A stretch of 64,000 nt of DNA from assembly GCF_000828615.1 (NCBI RefSeq), contig NZ_AP012273.1, positions 806,001 to 870,000 of the forward strand, given 5' to 3'. Positions 8,986 to 18,796 of the stretch are shown here, piece by piece. This DNA comes from Thiolapillus brandeum (GTDB taxonomy: Bacteria; Pseudomonadota; Gammaproteobacteria; Chromatiales; Chromatiaceae). The position numbers and the translations under genes are program-made. How positions within the stretch are numbered: the stretch's first letter is position 1; the number at the start of each line of letters is the position of its first letter. The notes under the pieces are model-generated. The model saw only the letters and a program-made list of their open reading frames with translations, searched no databases and was not told where the DNA came from.

Positions 8986-10113
8986 ATGAAAATCATCTTC
9001 TTCGCCAATACGGACTGGTATCTGTACAACTTCCGTCTTGGGCTTGCCCATTACCTGTCAAATCAGGGTGTCGAGGTGGTGATGATGTCGCCGCCTGGTG
9101 ATTATGGGGCACAGCTGGAGGAACAGGGCTTTCGCTGGATTCCCTTGCCCATGGAGCGGCGCAGCCTCAATCCCCTGGCCGAGTGGAAATTGCTCAGGTT
9201 TATCCGCAGTGTATTTCGGGCGGAACAGCCGGATGCGGTGCACAGTTTCACCATCAAGAGTGTTGTCTATGGCGGACTGGCAGCCCAGTCGGCGGGCATA
9301 CCTAACCGGATTCATGCCGTTACCGGGCTGGGACATGTGTTTGTCAGCAATACGCCCCGGGCGCGCCTTTTGCGGCCTCTGGTCAAGCGGCTGCTCAAGC
9401 TTGCGTTGCGGGGCAGCCGGAGTCGATTGATTCTGCAGAATCCCGATGACCGCCAGCTGTTCATTGACCTGAAGCTTATCAATCCGAATCATATTCACCT
9501 GGTGAAGAGCTCCGGTGTGGATACGGAGGTATTCGTTCCCACGCGGCATAAGCGGGGAAAGCGTTTCCGGGTGCTTCTGGCAGCGCGCCTGCTCTGGGAA
9601 AAAGGTATACGTGAGTATGCCTATGCGGCGCAGAAGCTGGCTATCCATGCGGAAAAGATAGAGTTTCTTCTGGCAGGGGCCACGGATCCCGGTAATCCCA
9701 GCGCCGTTGAAGAAAATGATATACGCATCTGGCAATCGAGCGGCCTGATAAAGGTGTTGGGACACGTGGACGACCTGCAGTATCTGATGCGGGAAGTGGA
9801 TCTGATGGTGCTGCCCAGTCACCGCGAGGGTGTGCCCCGGGGACTCATCGAGGCGGCGGCGATGGGACTGCCCATTGTCACCACGGATGCGCCGGGGTGC
9901 CGGGAAGTAGTGGATGATGGCGTCAACGGCTTGCTGGTGCCTGTGGGGGATGGCGACGCCCTGGCCCATGCCATCGAGTATCTTCTGAACAACCCCGACA
10001 AGTGCCGGGAGTTCGGCGCCGCCGGGCGGAAGAAGGTGCTGCGTGAGTTCGATCAGAAAATCGTATTTGCTCTGACTGGTGAGGTGTACCGGGAACTGGG
10101 GCTGCTGCCATGA
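8986..10113 (+). CDS. GT4 family glycosyltransferase
   Basis: The 375-residue enzyme begins MKIIFFANTDWYLYNFRLGL, characteristic of one GT4 branch that includes N-acetylgalactosaminyl-type transferases acting on undecaprenyl-linked sugars. The donor half starts at FRVLLAARLLWEKGIREY, and the E-x7-E motif is in SHREGVPRGLIEAAAMGLP. The ATG at 8986 was chosen over an earlier in-frame codon at 8947, because the upstream codons derive from IS-flanking sequence and the family starts at MKI. It ends with an ATGA overlap with the next gene. It belongs to the same polysaccharide locus as genes 3-4828, now separated from them by the insertions. Confidence 0.88.
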   Translation: MKIIFFANTDWYLYNFRLGLAHYLSNQGVEVVMMSPPGDYGAQLEEQGFRWIPLPMERRSLNPLAEWKLLRFIRSVFRAEQPDAVHSFTIKSVVYGGLAAQSAGIPNRIHAVTGLGHVFVSNTPRARLLRPLVKRLLKLALRGSRSRLILQNPDDRQLFIDLKLINPNHIHLVKSSGVDTEVFVPTRHKRGKRFRVLLAARLLWEKGIREYAYAAQKLAIHAEKIEFLLAGATDPGNPSAVEENDIRIWQSSGLIKVLGHVDDLQYLMREVDLMVLPSHREGVPRGLIEAAAMGLPIVTTDAPGCREVVDDGVNGLLVPVGDGDALAHAIEYLLNNPDKCREFGAAGRKKVLREFDQKIVFALTGEVYRELGLLP

Positions 10114-11246
10114 GGCTGGATCTCATCCATGCCGGCACGGCGGACCTGCTGCGCGGCCTGTGGCGGCGCGAGATACTGCCCTGGCCCGGTGATGGGGAAC
10201 TGACGGCGAAAAGGTTTCTTGATGATCTGGATGCCCAGGGGATGTCGCCCCTGGTATGGCATCAGCTCAACAAGCATACGCTTGCCATGGATTGGCCCGC
10301 GGAGGTGGTGGAAGGGTTGCGTGACCGCGCCTTTCGGGAGGCGGCGGCGGAACTGGTCTGGGATGCGGAGTTGCAGTCGGTATTGAAATCGCTGGCTGCC
10401 GAGGGCATCTCGCCCCTGTTGTTCAAGGGATCCGCCCTGTCTCGCATGTGTTATCCCCAGCCCGGGCTGAGACCCCGTTGCGATACGGATCTGCTGGTTC
10501 CCGAGTCCATGAAACAGCTGGCGCAATCGGTGATGCGCAAACGGGGTTACCAGCCATTGTACGAAGCCAGTGTCGAGCAGATCAGTGGTCAGATGAACTG
10601 GTTCAAGCCGGGCAGAACCCGGGTCGGGCACAGCTATGACCTGCATTGGCGCATCCGTAACAATGATTGCGAGTTTGTGCGTGTCTTCAACTACGACTAC
10701 CTGCTCGATGGTGCGGTGATGCTGGAAGGCCTGGGTGAGCATGCACGCGCCCTGAATCCCGCAGATGCGCTGCTGCTGGCCTGTGTGCATCGGGCGGGAC
10801 ATTTTTCCCATAGTGGCGACCGGCTGGTATGGCTGCATGATATCCATCTGTTGGCGGCGGCGCTGACAGCGGAGGACATTGAACGTTTCCAGTCCAATGC
10901 GGAAAAGCTCGGCCTTCACGCGCTTTGTGCGGATGCATTCGGCGTGACTGCTTCCTGGTTCGGAACGGTCTTTCCGCCGCCTTTGGATGTCCTGCGGCGT
11001 TCAGGCCGGAAAGGCAGGGAAGGGCAGGCATACCTGCAGCTCGACCGGGCTTCAGGCATAAGGCGTTCCGTGCGCCGTGAACTCAAGGCCATGACCTGGT
11101 CCGAAGGGTTGAGATTCCTGATCCAGAATCTGTTTCCGCCCCCCGCGTACATGTACTGGCGCTACGGTACGGATGACAAACTGCGGCTACCCGGGCTTTA
11201 CATCAAGCGATTGCTCCAGGGAATGCGCATTGTAATTGGAAAATAG
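10110..11246 (+). CDS. Nucleotidyltransferase-fold protein (NTP_transf_5-like)
   Basis: This 378-residue protein shows the nucleotidyltransferase signature LLFKGSALSRMCYP followed by RPRCDTDLLV, whose D-x-D would bind metal and NTP. The rest resembles the uncharacterised nucleotidyltransferase family found in polysaccharide, exosortase and some RiPP loci, where it is often near HprK-like kinases and PqqD-like proteins. Substrate and product are unknown. It overlaps the preceding glycosyltransferase by four bases (ATGA), which implies coupled translation, and is followed after 14 bases by a YdcF-like gene. The HprK/PqqD pair lies about 13.6 kb downstream on the same strand. Confidence 0.75.
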   Translation: MRLDLIHAGTADLLRGLWRREILPWPGDGELTAKRFLDDLDAQGMSPLVWHQLNKHTLAMDWPAEVVEGLRDRAFREAAAELVWDAELQSVLKSLAAEGISPLLFKGSALSRMCYPQPGLRPRCDTDLLVPESMKQLAQSVMRKRGYQPLYEASVEQISGQMNWFKPGRTRVGHSYDLHWRIRNNDCEFVRVFNYDYLLDGAVMLEGLGEHARALNPADALLLACVHRAGHFSHSGDRLVWLHDIHLLAAALTAEDIERFQSNAEKLGLHALCADAFGVTASWFGTVFPPPLDVLRRSGRKGREGQAYLQLDRASGIRRSVRRELKAMTWSEGLRFLIQNLFPPPAYMYWRYGTDDKLRLPGLYIKRLLQGMRIVIGK

Positions 11247-11260
11247 GAGCGGTTTTTATC

Positions 11261-12010
11261 ATGAGTTACCTGATGACCAAGTTGCTGCCCTTGCTGGTTT
11301 ATCCTTTGGGGTTGTCGATACTGTTGCTGCTGGGGGCGCTGCTGTGGCAGCGGCGCAAACCCCTTGCCACCCTATTTGTGGTGACGGCGGTGATGTTGCT
11401 CTGGATCTGTTCCACACCGCGTTTTTCCGACTGGCTCATGGCGACTCTGGAGGATGATTATCCGCCGACATCCGCATCCACAGCGCCTGAAGCAGATGCC
11501 ATTGTGCTGCTGGGGGGGATGATTCGGGGCAGGGTTCCCGGCGCTGACCTGCCGGATCTTTCTGACAGCGTGGATCGTCTGTTTCATGCCGCGGCGCTGT
11601 ATCGGGCGGGAAAGGCGCCGGTGCTGGTACTCACCGGTGGCAATGCGGAAGGTTATGAACCGGAGGCGGTGGCCATGGGCAGGGTGCTGGAAACCATGGG
11701 TATCAACCGTGAAGTCATGGTGCTGGAGGACAAGAGCCGCAATACCCATCAGAACGCCCGGAATACGGCGCCCATACTAAACTCCCTTCAGGCCCATAGT
11801 ATTCTGCTGGTGACTTCCGCCTATCACATGTCCAGGGCGATGATGGAATTCAGGGACAAGGGGGTGAAAGTGTATGCCGCGGCAACGGACTACCGGGTGG
11901 TGGATACCCCGCGTACCATGTTGGACTGGCTGCCTTCTTCGGGTGCGTTGAACCAGACCACCATTGCGATAAAGGAATACCTGGGTATGCTGGTCGCGCC
12001 GTTGCGATAA
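11261..12010 (+). CDS. YdcF/ElyC-like DUF218 membrane protein
   Basis: This 249-residue protein has two N-terminal membrane segments (LLPLLVYPLGLSILLLLGAL and a second around residues 36-52). A DUF218 domain follows with AIVLLGGMIRG, VLVLTGGNAEG, SRNTHQNARNTAPIL and VTSAYHMSRAMM. Relatives such as ElyC and SanA act in envelope biogenesis and affect lipid-carrier-dependent steps, but the reaction is not established. AGGAGCGG precedes the ATG. It is the last gene of the polysaccharide block before a roughly 300-bp gap. Confidence 0.82.
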   Translation: MSYLMTKLLPLLVYPLGLSILLLLGALLWQRRKPLATLFVVTAVMLLWICSTPRFSDWLMATLEDDYPPTSASTAPEADAIVLLGGMIRGRVPGADLPDLSDSVDRLFHAAALYRAGKAPVLVLTGGNAEGYEPEAVAMGRVLETMGINREVMVLEDKSRNTHQNARNTAPILNSLQAHSILLVTSAYHMSRAMMEFRDKGVKVYAAATDYRVVDTPRTMLDWLPSSGALNQTTIAIKEYLGMLVAPLR

Positions 12011-12308
12011 CTTCTTGAGTTGGAAGCCGGAATCAAGATAAAACCGGTGGTATCTCCAACAGCTTCCCTGCCATTGAAATGGAAGCACTGGACCCATCCA
12101 AGAGACGTCTGTCACAAATTAGACAAGTGCACATTGAATCATGCATAATCTCATTAGCGTAATGGGGGGACTGTTTAAGCTGAAGGTGGCACAAGGATCC
12201 AGTGTTTTGCTCTATTGCTTGCAATAGGGAAGGTTGGCGTATGCGCGATATACAACATGTTATTAGCATACCCTCATTTTATTCTACCTCTAACATTGGA
12301 TTAAAACT
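12011..12308 (+). promoter_or_regulatory. AT-rich 298-bp intergenic leader with a perfect short palindrome
   Basis: No coding frame is convincing here. The stretch is clearly more AT-rich than the flanking genes and probably contains the promoter of the large exported protein gene. A perfect inverted repeat CTATTGC-TT-GCAATAG lies at 12212-12227, followed by a weaker one with arms GTATGC (12239-12244) and GCATAC (12266-12271). Either could be an operator. No convincing sigma70 -35/-10 pair was found. Confidence 0.4.
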
Positions 12309-15300
12309 GTGATCGATATTGGGTTGTTGTGTCGTGGGAATGCCATCAAGACATTGTTCCGGGGCTTGCTGGGTGCGCTGGTGATTTGGACTGCCGCAGT
12401 CAATGCGGATTCGAACATCTGTTACGTGGTTGCCGACAGTGGTGATCAGCTGGAAGAGGTCAACAGAACCGGTGGTGCCCCCATATGGTCGGATATCGGC
12501 GCCACAGGCACTGCGAGCATAGAAGCGGCAGCCATCTATCTGGATGGCATAACGCTGTACGCTGCCGATGCAGATCAATTGGGCATCCTGGATACGGCTA
12601 CAGGTAACTTTACACCCACGTCCAGTACTTTCGGAACCGGCTCCGGTGCGCAAGGCAATATTCCATTTACTGACGTGGATGGATTGGCCTTCGATGCCCT
12701 GACCGGCTATTTCTATGGTTCCGAGCGCCAAGGTGCCGAAGACCTGCTGTTTCGTATCGATCGCACCACTGGCGCACACGTACCTGATGCCTTTGGTCCG
12801 GGGGTGGATTATGTTGTGATTCAGACCCAGGCCGAGTTTGGCGGGCTGAACCTCGATGATATCGACGATATTGCCATCGATCCCCGGGATGGGCAGATGT
12901 ATGCCGTGGCCAATAACGGTGGCACTGCGGACCATTTGGTCAAGGTGGACAAGATGACCGGCGCCGTCACTGATGTGGCGGTGTTCACCAATGCCAGCGG
13001 TGGCGCCAATGTCACCGACATGGAGGGATTGGGTTTCTATAACAATGGCGTGTTCTACGGAACGACCGGAACGTCAAGTACCAGCGGCAACAGCAATTCA
13101 CTCTGGGAAATCGATTTGGCCACGGCGACGGCCACGCGCATTCTGGATATAAATTCCCAGTCCGGTAGATCAGATTACGAAGGGGTTGGCTGCCTGACCG
13201 GCGGTGGAAATCACATCACCGGCAAGGTGTTCGTGGACAACAATCGTGATGGTGTCGATGATGGCGGCAACGGCTGGGCCAACGTGGATGTACAACTGTT
13301 TCGTGACCTGAACGGCAACGGCGTGGTCGATGCAGGGGACTTGCTGGTTCAGACACAAACCACGGCTGCTGACGGTACCTACGATTTTCTCACCGCTTCC
13401 CAGGGGCCATTCGTCGTCAGGCTCGATATCAATACCCTGCCGGCCAATAATTCCTTTACCACGGATAACGTGGAAACAGCGGTGTTTCCCATTCCTCCTT
13501 CCACCTCGCCTACCTTTGGTGCGACGGACTCCGGCAACGACTTTGGCCTGGGACCCGGCGTGAAGACCATTTCGGGTACGGTGTTTGAAGACATTCTGGA
13601 CGGTGACGGCGTACGGGATACCGGCGAACCCGGCCAGGCGGGTGTGACGGTGCACCTGTACGAGGATACGAACAACAATGGCATCGTCGATGCAGGCGAC
13701 CATCTCAGTGGTTCCACGGTGACGGACGCCAACGGCGACTACAGCTTCGTCGCAGGCCCCGGAAATTTTGTGCTGGATGTGGACCCGACGACTCTGCCAT
13801 CAGGCGCCACGCAGACCACGAATCCGCCTGACCATACCCAGACGGCAAGTTTCACCAACAGCACGACGAATGAAACCGACAGCGGCAATGATTTTGGTTT
13901 CACCTTGCCGCCTGGGGTCCTGGGCGTCACCAAGACAAGCAATATTCCCGGAACGGTCAGCTTGGGTGATACCATCGATTACACGATTACAATCACAAAC
14001 AATGGCTCAATAAAGGTGACAAATATCATCGTCACTGATGACTTACCGACGGAAACTAGTTACCAGGCAAACTCAACAGTGGTGCAAGGATATATCCCAA
14101 GCGGATCCGATTACTTCGAAGACGATTTCTCAACCGGAGGATATGGTGGGAACAGTGGAACGCTAAGCTTCTCTGGAGGCTGGGTGGAAACGACGGCGTC
14201 AGGTAGTAATATCCATATCGATAATGATGCCGACTGCCCTGTAAACGGTGATGATTGTCTTGAGATCCATACTTACGCTGTCGGAGACAATATCTATCGG
14301 GAGCTCGACCTAAGCGCCTATAACGCCGCTCAACTCAGCTATGACTTCAATCAAGAAAATTTTGGGTCGGTAGAAGGCATTGCCGTGGAGGTATCCTCAG
14401 ATGGTGGTGCGACCTATACAGTACTGAAGTACTATTCCGGTGCCGCGCTGATCGATAGTGACACGTTCGATATTACGCCGTATATATCGGCCAATACGCG
14501 TATCCGTTTTCGCACGAATGGTCTCGTTAGTGGAGGCAACCTGAATGTCGACAATGTCAGGATTGACGTAAAAACCTTCACGGCTGCAACAAAAGATAAT
14601 GTTGCGGGAGGGGTAAACCCTGATCTGGACAGTGGTGTGCCATCGACGCTGGTAACTGGCAACGATGACTTTGGCTTGGCTCCGGGACAGTCCATGACGG
14701 TAACCTACAGCATTCAAGTCAATGATCCGGTTGCGGCGGCATTTACTGAGGTGAACAATGTGGTGTCGGTCACCAGTGACCAGACGCCGACACCTGTCCA
14801 TGCCATGGTATCCGATCCCATCGCTTACGAATATGGTGACACTCCGGCGGATGGCGATACCATTGCCAATGGTGCGACTGCGGCTTACGGCGATCCATCC
14901 CACATGCTGTCCAGCCTGCTGTACATGGGCTCTGCCGCTGATGGCGCGCCGGATGATGAAGCCGGCACCCAGCATTCTGCCGATGCAACCGGTGATGATG
15001 GCAACGGCACCGACGACGACAATGGCGTGGTGTTCAGTTACAGCGCAGACTATTCCCAGATCACCGCAACCGTCACCTACAACAATACGACGGGGGCGGA
15101 TGCGGTTATCTGTGGCTGGCTGGATGGCGCGGAACAGGCCACAGGACTGGCCGATGGCAGTTTTGATGCCGTGGAAGGCAAGTGCATCACCGTGCCGGAC
15201 AACAGTGGTTCGCCCAACAGTACCGTGAGCTTCACCTGGGACAATTCCGGGGCGGGTAATTACATTCCTGTCGGCGACACCTTTGCGCGCTTCCGTATCA

Positions 15301-16391
15301 GTTCCGATACCACCATGGGCACGGGCGATGCGGCAACCGCAGCCGTGCTTTCCGGAGAGGTCGAGGACTACCAGCTTGCCGGCAGCCGCGACTACGATGA
15401 CCTGCCTGCCGGTTATGGTTCGGTATCCCATGCCCTGCCTCACCTGGGAGATACCACTACCGCTTCTCCCTCGGCAGTATGGCTTGGTGATGCGTCTGGC
15501 AGCCCGGATGCTGAAGCCTCCACGCAGGCTGGTGACGGTGACGACACTGACGGAAACGATGATGAAGCGGGCGTGGCTTTCCGTTCTCCGGGTGGAACCA
15601 ACCACAGCGTTTTTGCCGACGTAACCGTCAATAACAACACGGGTGGCACGGTCACCGTATGTGGCTGGTTTGACGTGCCCTCGGCGGGGGACACAACTCC
15701 ACTGAGCGGTCCCTTTACCGCGAGTGATGGCATCTGCCAGACGGTCAGCACCCAGGGCCAGAGCGTGGTGACGCTAAGCTGGCCGAATATGCCCACGGAC
15801 AAGGCTTACACTACCTATGCGCGCTTCAGGGTCAGTTCCGGTACCCTGACCACGGCGGATTTCACGGGGGATGCCATCGACGGGGAAGTGGAAGGCTATC
15901 CTGTAAACATCGATTTCACGCCAACAGTGGTAACCATTGGCAGTGTGGAACTTGGCGCATTCACCTTGAGCGATTACATGGCCGGGTTGGGCCTATCTGA
16001 CCTGGGGCGTCAGGCTTTGCTGGATATTCTTGCCAAGTGGAGCCCTGAACAGGCCGACGCATTATCCGAGGCGAATCGCGAAGCCATCCTGGAGGCGCTG
16101 GCCGATTACCTTGATCCGGATGGCGATGGCCAGGTTGCGGTGTTGAACTGGGATACCCTGGAAGAACGCGGAACCATTGGTTTCTGGGTGGAGCGCAGGC
16201 AGGACAGCGGTGACTGGGTACAGATCAACCAACGCCTGCTTCCAGGGCTGATTACCGCGCCAATGGGAGGGGAATACCTGCTGGCCGATCCGGAAGCCAA
16301 ACCAGGCAATACCTACCACTACCGATTGATTGAACAGGAGGCCACGGGCAACACCCGTGTTTATGGGCCTTACACCGTGGAGATGCCATGA
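12309..16391 (+). CDS. Large exported protein: beta-propeller, SdrD_B, DUF11 and GEVED domains
   Basis: The protein has 1360 residues. The start is GTG at 12309; no ATG precedes the signal sequence (LFRGLLGALVIWTAAVNA, probable cleavage before DSN). Domains in order: a propeller-like region to about residue 300; two SdrD_B-type calcium-binding repeats (about 301-414 and 419-534, with DGDGVRDTGEPG and NNNGIVDAGD); a DUF11 domain (about 537-830) split by an inserted jelly-roll-like segment (about 596-759); two GEVED domains (about 840-1200, with SGEVEDYQL and DGEVEGYP); and a C-terminal Fn3-like region. It is likely secreted or surface-exposed and may bind ligand or partner proteins. Its stop overlaps the following C25 peptidase start, so the two are probably partners. 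No C-terminal sorting signal is seen. Confidence 0.8.
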   Translation: MIDIGLLCRGNAIKTLFRGLLGALVIWTAAVNADSNICYVVADSGDQLEEVNRTGGAPIWSDIGATGTASIEAAAIYLDGITLYAADADQLGILDTATGNFTPTSSTFGTGSGAQGNIPFTDVDGLAFDALTGYFYGSERQGAEDLLFRIDRTTGAHVPDAFGPGVDYVVIQTQAEFGGLNLDDIDDIAIDPRDGQMYAVANNGGTADHLVKVDKMTGAVTDVAVFTNASGGANVTDMEGLGFYNNGVFYGTTGTSSTSGNSNSLWEIDLATATATRILDINSQSGRSDYEGVGCLTGGGNHITGKVFVDNNRDGVDDGGNGWANVDVQLFRDLNGNGVVDAGDLLVQTQTTAADGTYDFLTASQGPFVVRLDINTLPANNSFTTDNVETAVFPIPPSTSPTFGATDSGNDFGLGPGVKTISGTVFEDILDGDGVRDTGEPGQAGVTVHLYEDTNNNGIVDAGDHLSGSTVTDANGDYSFVAGPGNFVLDVDPTTLPSGATQTTNPPDHTQTASFTNSTTNETDSGNDFGFTLPPGVLGVTKTSNIPGTVSLGDTIDYTITITNNGSIKVTNIIVTDDLPTETSYQANSTVVQGYIPSGSDYFEDDFSTGGYGGNSGTLSFSGGWVETTASGSNIHIDNDADCPVNGDDCLEIHTYAVGDNIYRELDLSAYNAAQLSYDFNQENFGSVEGIAVEVSSDGGATYTVLKYYSGAALIDSDTFDITPYISANTRIRFRTNGLVSGGNLNVDNVRIDVKTFTAATKDNVAGGVNPDLDSGVPSTLVTGNDDFGLAPGQSMTVTYSIQVNDPVAAAFTEVNNVVSVTSDQTPTPVHAMVSDPIAYEYGDTPADGDTIANGATAAYGDPSHMLSSLLYMGSAADGAPDDEAGTQHSADATGDDGNGTDDDNGVVFSYSADYSQITATVTYNNTTGADAVICGWLDGAEQATGLADGSFDAVEGKCITVPDNSGSPNSTVSFTWDNSGAGNYIPVGDTFARFRISSDTTMGTGDAATAAVLSGEVEDYQLAGSRDYDDLPAGYGSVSHALPHLGDTTTASPSAVWLGDASGSPDAEASTQAGDGDDTDGNDDEAGVAFRSPGGTNHSVFADVTVNNNTGGTVTVCGWFDVPSAGDTTPLSGPFTASDGICQTVSTQGQSVVTLSWPNMPTDKAYTTYARFRVSSGTLTTADFTGDAIDGEVEGYPVNIDFTPTVVTIGSVELGAFTLSDYMAGLGLSDLGRQALLDILAKWSPEQADALSEANREAILEALADYLDPDGDGQVAVLNWDTLEERGTIGFWVERRQDSGDWVQINQRLLPGLITAPMGGEYLLADPEAKPGNTYHYRLIEQEATGNTRVYGPYTVEMP

Positions 16392-18733
16392 TGAAGAAGC
16401 TGGGAATAATTGGAAGCATAACCATCCTGGCCGGCATGATGTTGCTTTGGGGTGAAGCCAGCGCGACAACGGACGCTCTTTCAAAGAATACGGGCTGGGG
16501 TGCGTGGCAGGCCTTGTCCGGCGGATTCATGGCTCGGCGGAAACAGCCGCCGGCTGCTGAGTTGCCTCGCAAGCTTCGTGCCCAGGCCGTCAAGGCGGCG
16601 CCAGGCGCCCAAACCAACACAAACCTGAATATCGGTCCGTCCGCTAATAAGGGTGTCTGGCTCAGGGTTCGTGGAGAAGGACTGGTTGCGGTGGTCATTG
16701 CCGATGCCGCATCCGTCATGGGCTTTCCCGCAAGCGCATTGAGGCAGCTTGCCGCTAAAGGCAGGTTGTCCCTGCTGAACCGGGGAAACCCCGTATCCTG
16801 GTATTACGATGCGGACGATGACCGTATTTTGTTTGCGGCCCAGGCCCTGGACAGTTTCTATACCGATGAAAATGCCTACTATCTTTCGCGGGATTCCCGG
16901 GATGCCAGACCCATGTCCATTGCGATGGCGCAGAGCAGCGATACCGTGCCTGCAGACAACCAGGGAATGAGCTTCGTCGATACCATCAGGTTCGAGGAAG
17001 AACCTGATTTCATGTACGCTACCTGGTCTGTACGCGATGAGCCGGATGCGGATTACTGGTTCTGGGATTACCTGTTCGGCGGTAGCAGGGATCAGATCAG
17101 TGTCAACCTGGAACTGCCTGATCCTGCTCAGGAGGGCAATGTTCAGATGAACGTGCACCTGCGCGGCTTTACCGATACGGACGTCCCTAACGAACACAAG
17201 ATCCATGCCCGGTTGCAGGATACGAATGTCAGCCAGATGGCGAGCTTCGACGGTTTCGGTGAAATTGTGCTGTCACTAAGTTTTGATGGCAGCATGCTCA
17301 AAGCCGACGGTTCCAATACCTTGCTTCTGACTTCGGTGCATGCACCAGACCAGGCGCCCGGTGAGTGGCTGGATGCCGTGGAGGTTCGTTATCTGCGGAA
17401 GCCTGTGGCCCGTGACGGGCGTCTTTGGGTACACGGTGGGTCTACCGGCATGCAAACGGTACGGGGTTTCAACAGTGATGATATCCTGGTTATTGAATCG
17501 CCGGCTGGTGATGCGAGTTTGCGCCGTGATGCCGCTATCGAACCCGACGGTGATGGTGGCTGGATAGTCAGTTTTCAGACCCTGGCCGGTACAGATTATC
17601 TTGTGGCGCAGGCGGATTCGGCCCTGCAGCCGAATATCGTGCCAGACTACCGGGATGGACGGCGCCTTGCAGACCTGGATGCGGACTACCTGATTATCGC
17701 GCCCCGGACTTTTTCCGGGACTGCGGGAAAGCTTCAGCGTTACCATGAGCAAATTTCCAGGAGGCAATCCGGCAAAAGCAAAGCACAGATCGCCTGGCTG
17801 GAAGATATCTATGCCGAGTTCAGTGATGGCATTGAAGATCCCCACGCGATTACGCGCTTCATGGACAGTGTCCTTGCCAGCCGATGGAACCGGCAGCCCA
17901 TGCAGGTGGTGCTGGTAGGCAAGGGCAGCCTGGATCACAAGAACCGCATGGGATATGGCGACAGCTTCCTGCCCGTGCTCCTGGATGCCACCCCGTGGGC
18001 ATTGGCTGCTTCCGATGCCCGTTTGTTAGCCGGATCGCGTGCCCCGGGATTTGCCATTGGCCGTTTACCGATCACCAGCGATGCTGAAGGTATGGCATAC
18101 GTAGACAAGTTGGCCGGTTACCAGGCTTCTTCTGAAGAAACCGCTTCCCGTGCAGTGCTGGTGGCGGACAATCCGGATGATGCAGGTGATTTTGTTCAGA
18201 ACTCGGATCTTCTGGCGGATCGGCTGGTTTTCGAACTGGGCATGTCGGATGTCGAAAAACTCTACCATCCCGATGACCCGGTGAGAGACCACTTTATTCA
18301 GTCTTCCACCTGGGAATCGGTCTATGTCAATTATGATGGACATGGTTCTACGACTCAGCTGGGGGATCGTAGGGAAAAGTTTATGACTGCTGGTGATGCA
18401 GCTATGCTCAACAACAGCAGCTATCCGATATTTACCGCGCTTACTTGTGCTGCTGGCGATGACAGTCAACCCGGCATGCGCTCGCTGGCCAGCAGTCTGG
18501 TGTTGAATCCCCGCGGGGGTGCCATTGCTTCACTGGCGCCGACGGGTTTGTCCCTCGATGCAGACGCCCAGGTGTTGGGCAATGCTTTTATAGAGCACTT
18601 GTTTATAGATGGCCGGGACATCGGTGATGCGGTTCGAGGCGCTCAGCAGGAGACGGCGGGGAAAATCTCCTATTTCATGTCAAGGATCTACTCGGTGATC
18701 GGCGACCCTGCACTCAAGGTGCGCAGAAAGTAA
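16388..18733 (+). CDS. Exported C25 (gingipain-like) cysteine peptidase
   Basis: This 781-residue protein has a signal peptide (IIGSITILAGMMLLWGEASA). Its C-terminal half is a caspase-fold C25 peptidase: YVNYDGHGSTTQLG gives the catalytic His652 and FTALTCAAGDDS gives Cys687. It ends with the family motif VIGDPALKV. The N-terminal half is beta-rich and aligns with the middle of the 1595-residue protein downstream. C25 enzymes cleave after basic residues in the known gingipains, but specificity here is unknown. The start ATGATG overlaps the upstream stop, so the GEVED protein and the peptidase are translationally coupled. The second ATG (16391) is equally possible. Confidence 0.85.
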   Translation: MMKKLGIIGSITILAGMMLLWGEASATTDALSKNTGWGAWQALSGGFMARRKQPPAAELPRKLRAQAVKAAPGAQTNTNLNIGPSANKGVWLRVRGEGLVAVVIADAASVMGFPASALRQLAAKGRLSLLNRGNPVSWYYDADDDRILFAAQALDSFYTDENAYYLSRDSRDARPMSIAMAQSSDTVPADNQGMSFVDTIRFEEEPDFMYATWSVRDEPDADYWFWDYLFGGSRDQISVNLELPDPAQEGNVQMNVHLRGFTDTDVPNEHKIHARLQDTNVSQMASFDGFGEIVLSLSFDGSMLKADGSNTLLLTSVHAPDQAPGEWLDAVEVRYLRKPVARDGRLWVHGGSTGMQTVRGFNSDDILVIESPAGDASLRRDAAIEPDGDGGWIVSFQTLAGTDYLVAQADSALQPNIVPDYRDGRRLADLDADYLIIAPRTFSGTAGKLQRYHEQISRRQSGKSKAQIAWLEDIYAEFSDGIEDPHAITRFMDSVLASRWNRQPMQVVLVGKGSLDHKNRMGYGDSFLPVLLDATPWALAASDARLLAGSRAPGFAIGRLPITSDAEGMAYVDKLAGYQASSEETASRAVLVADNPDDAGDFVQNSDLLADRLVFELGMSDVEKLYHPDDPVRDHFIQSSTWESVYVNYDGHGSTTQLGDRREKFMTAGDAAMLNNSSYPIFTALTCAAGDDSQPGMRSLASSLVLNPRGGAIASLAPTGLSLDADAQVLGNAFIEHLFIDGRDIGDAVRGAQQETAGKISYFMSRIYSVIGDPALKVRRK

Positions 18734-18796
18734 ATAGAGGCTTGAAAGTGCAGATTTCGAGTGCTTGTTATAGCGAAACGGAAACCAGGTAAAGAG

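Noticed and set aside
14397-15605. 402-codon minus-strand frame inside the large exported protein gene
   Set aside because: It is a shadow of the repetitive GEVED coding sequence, without a ribosome site or recognisable domains.
16300-16391. C-terminal sorting signal (PEP-CTERM or LPXTG) on the 1360-aa protein
   Set aside because: It ends in VYGPYTVEMP with no hydrophobic segment or basic tail; the two C25 proteins also lack one, and no exosortase gene is in the window.
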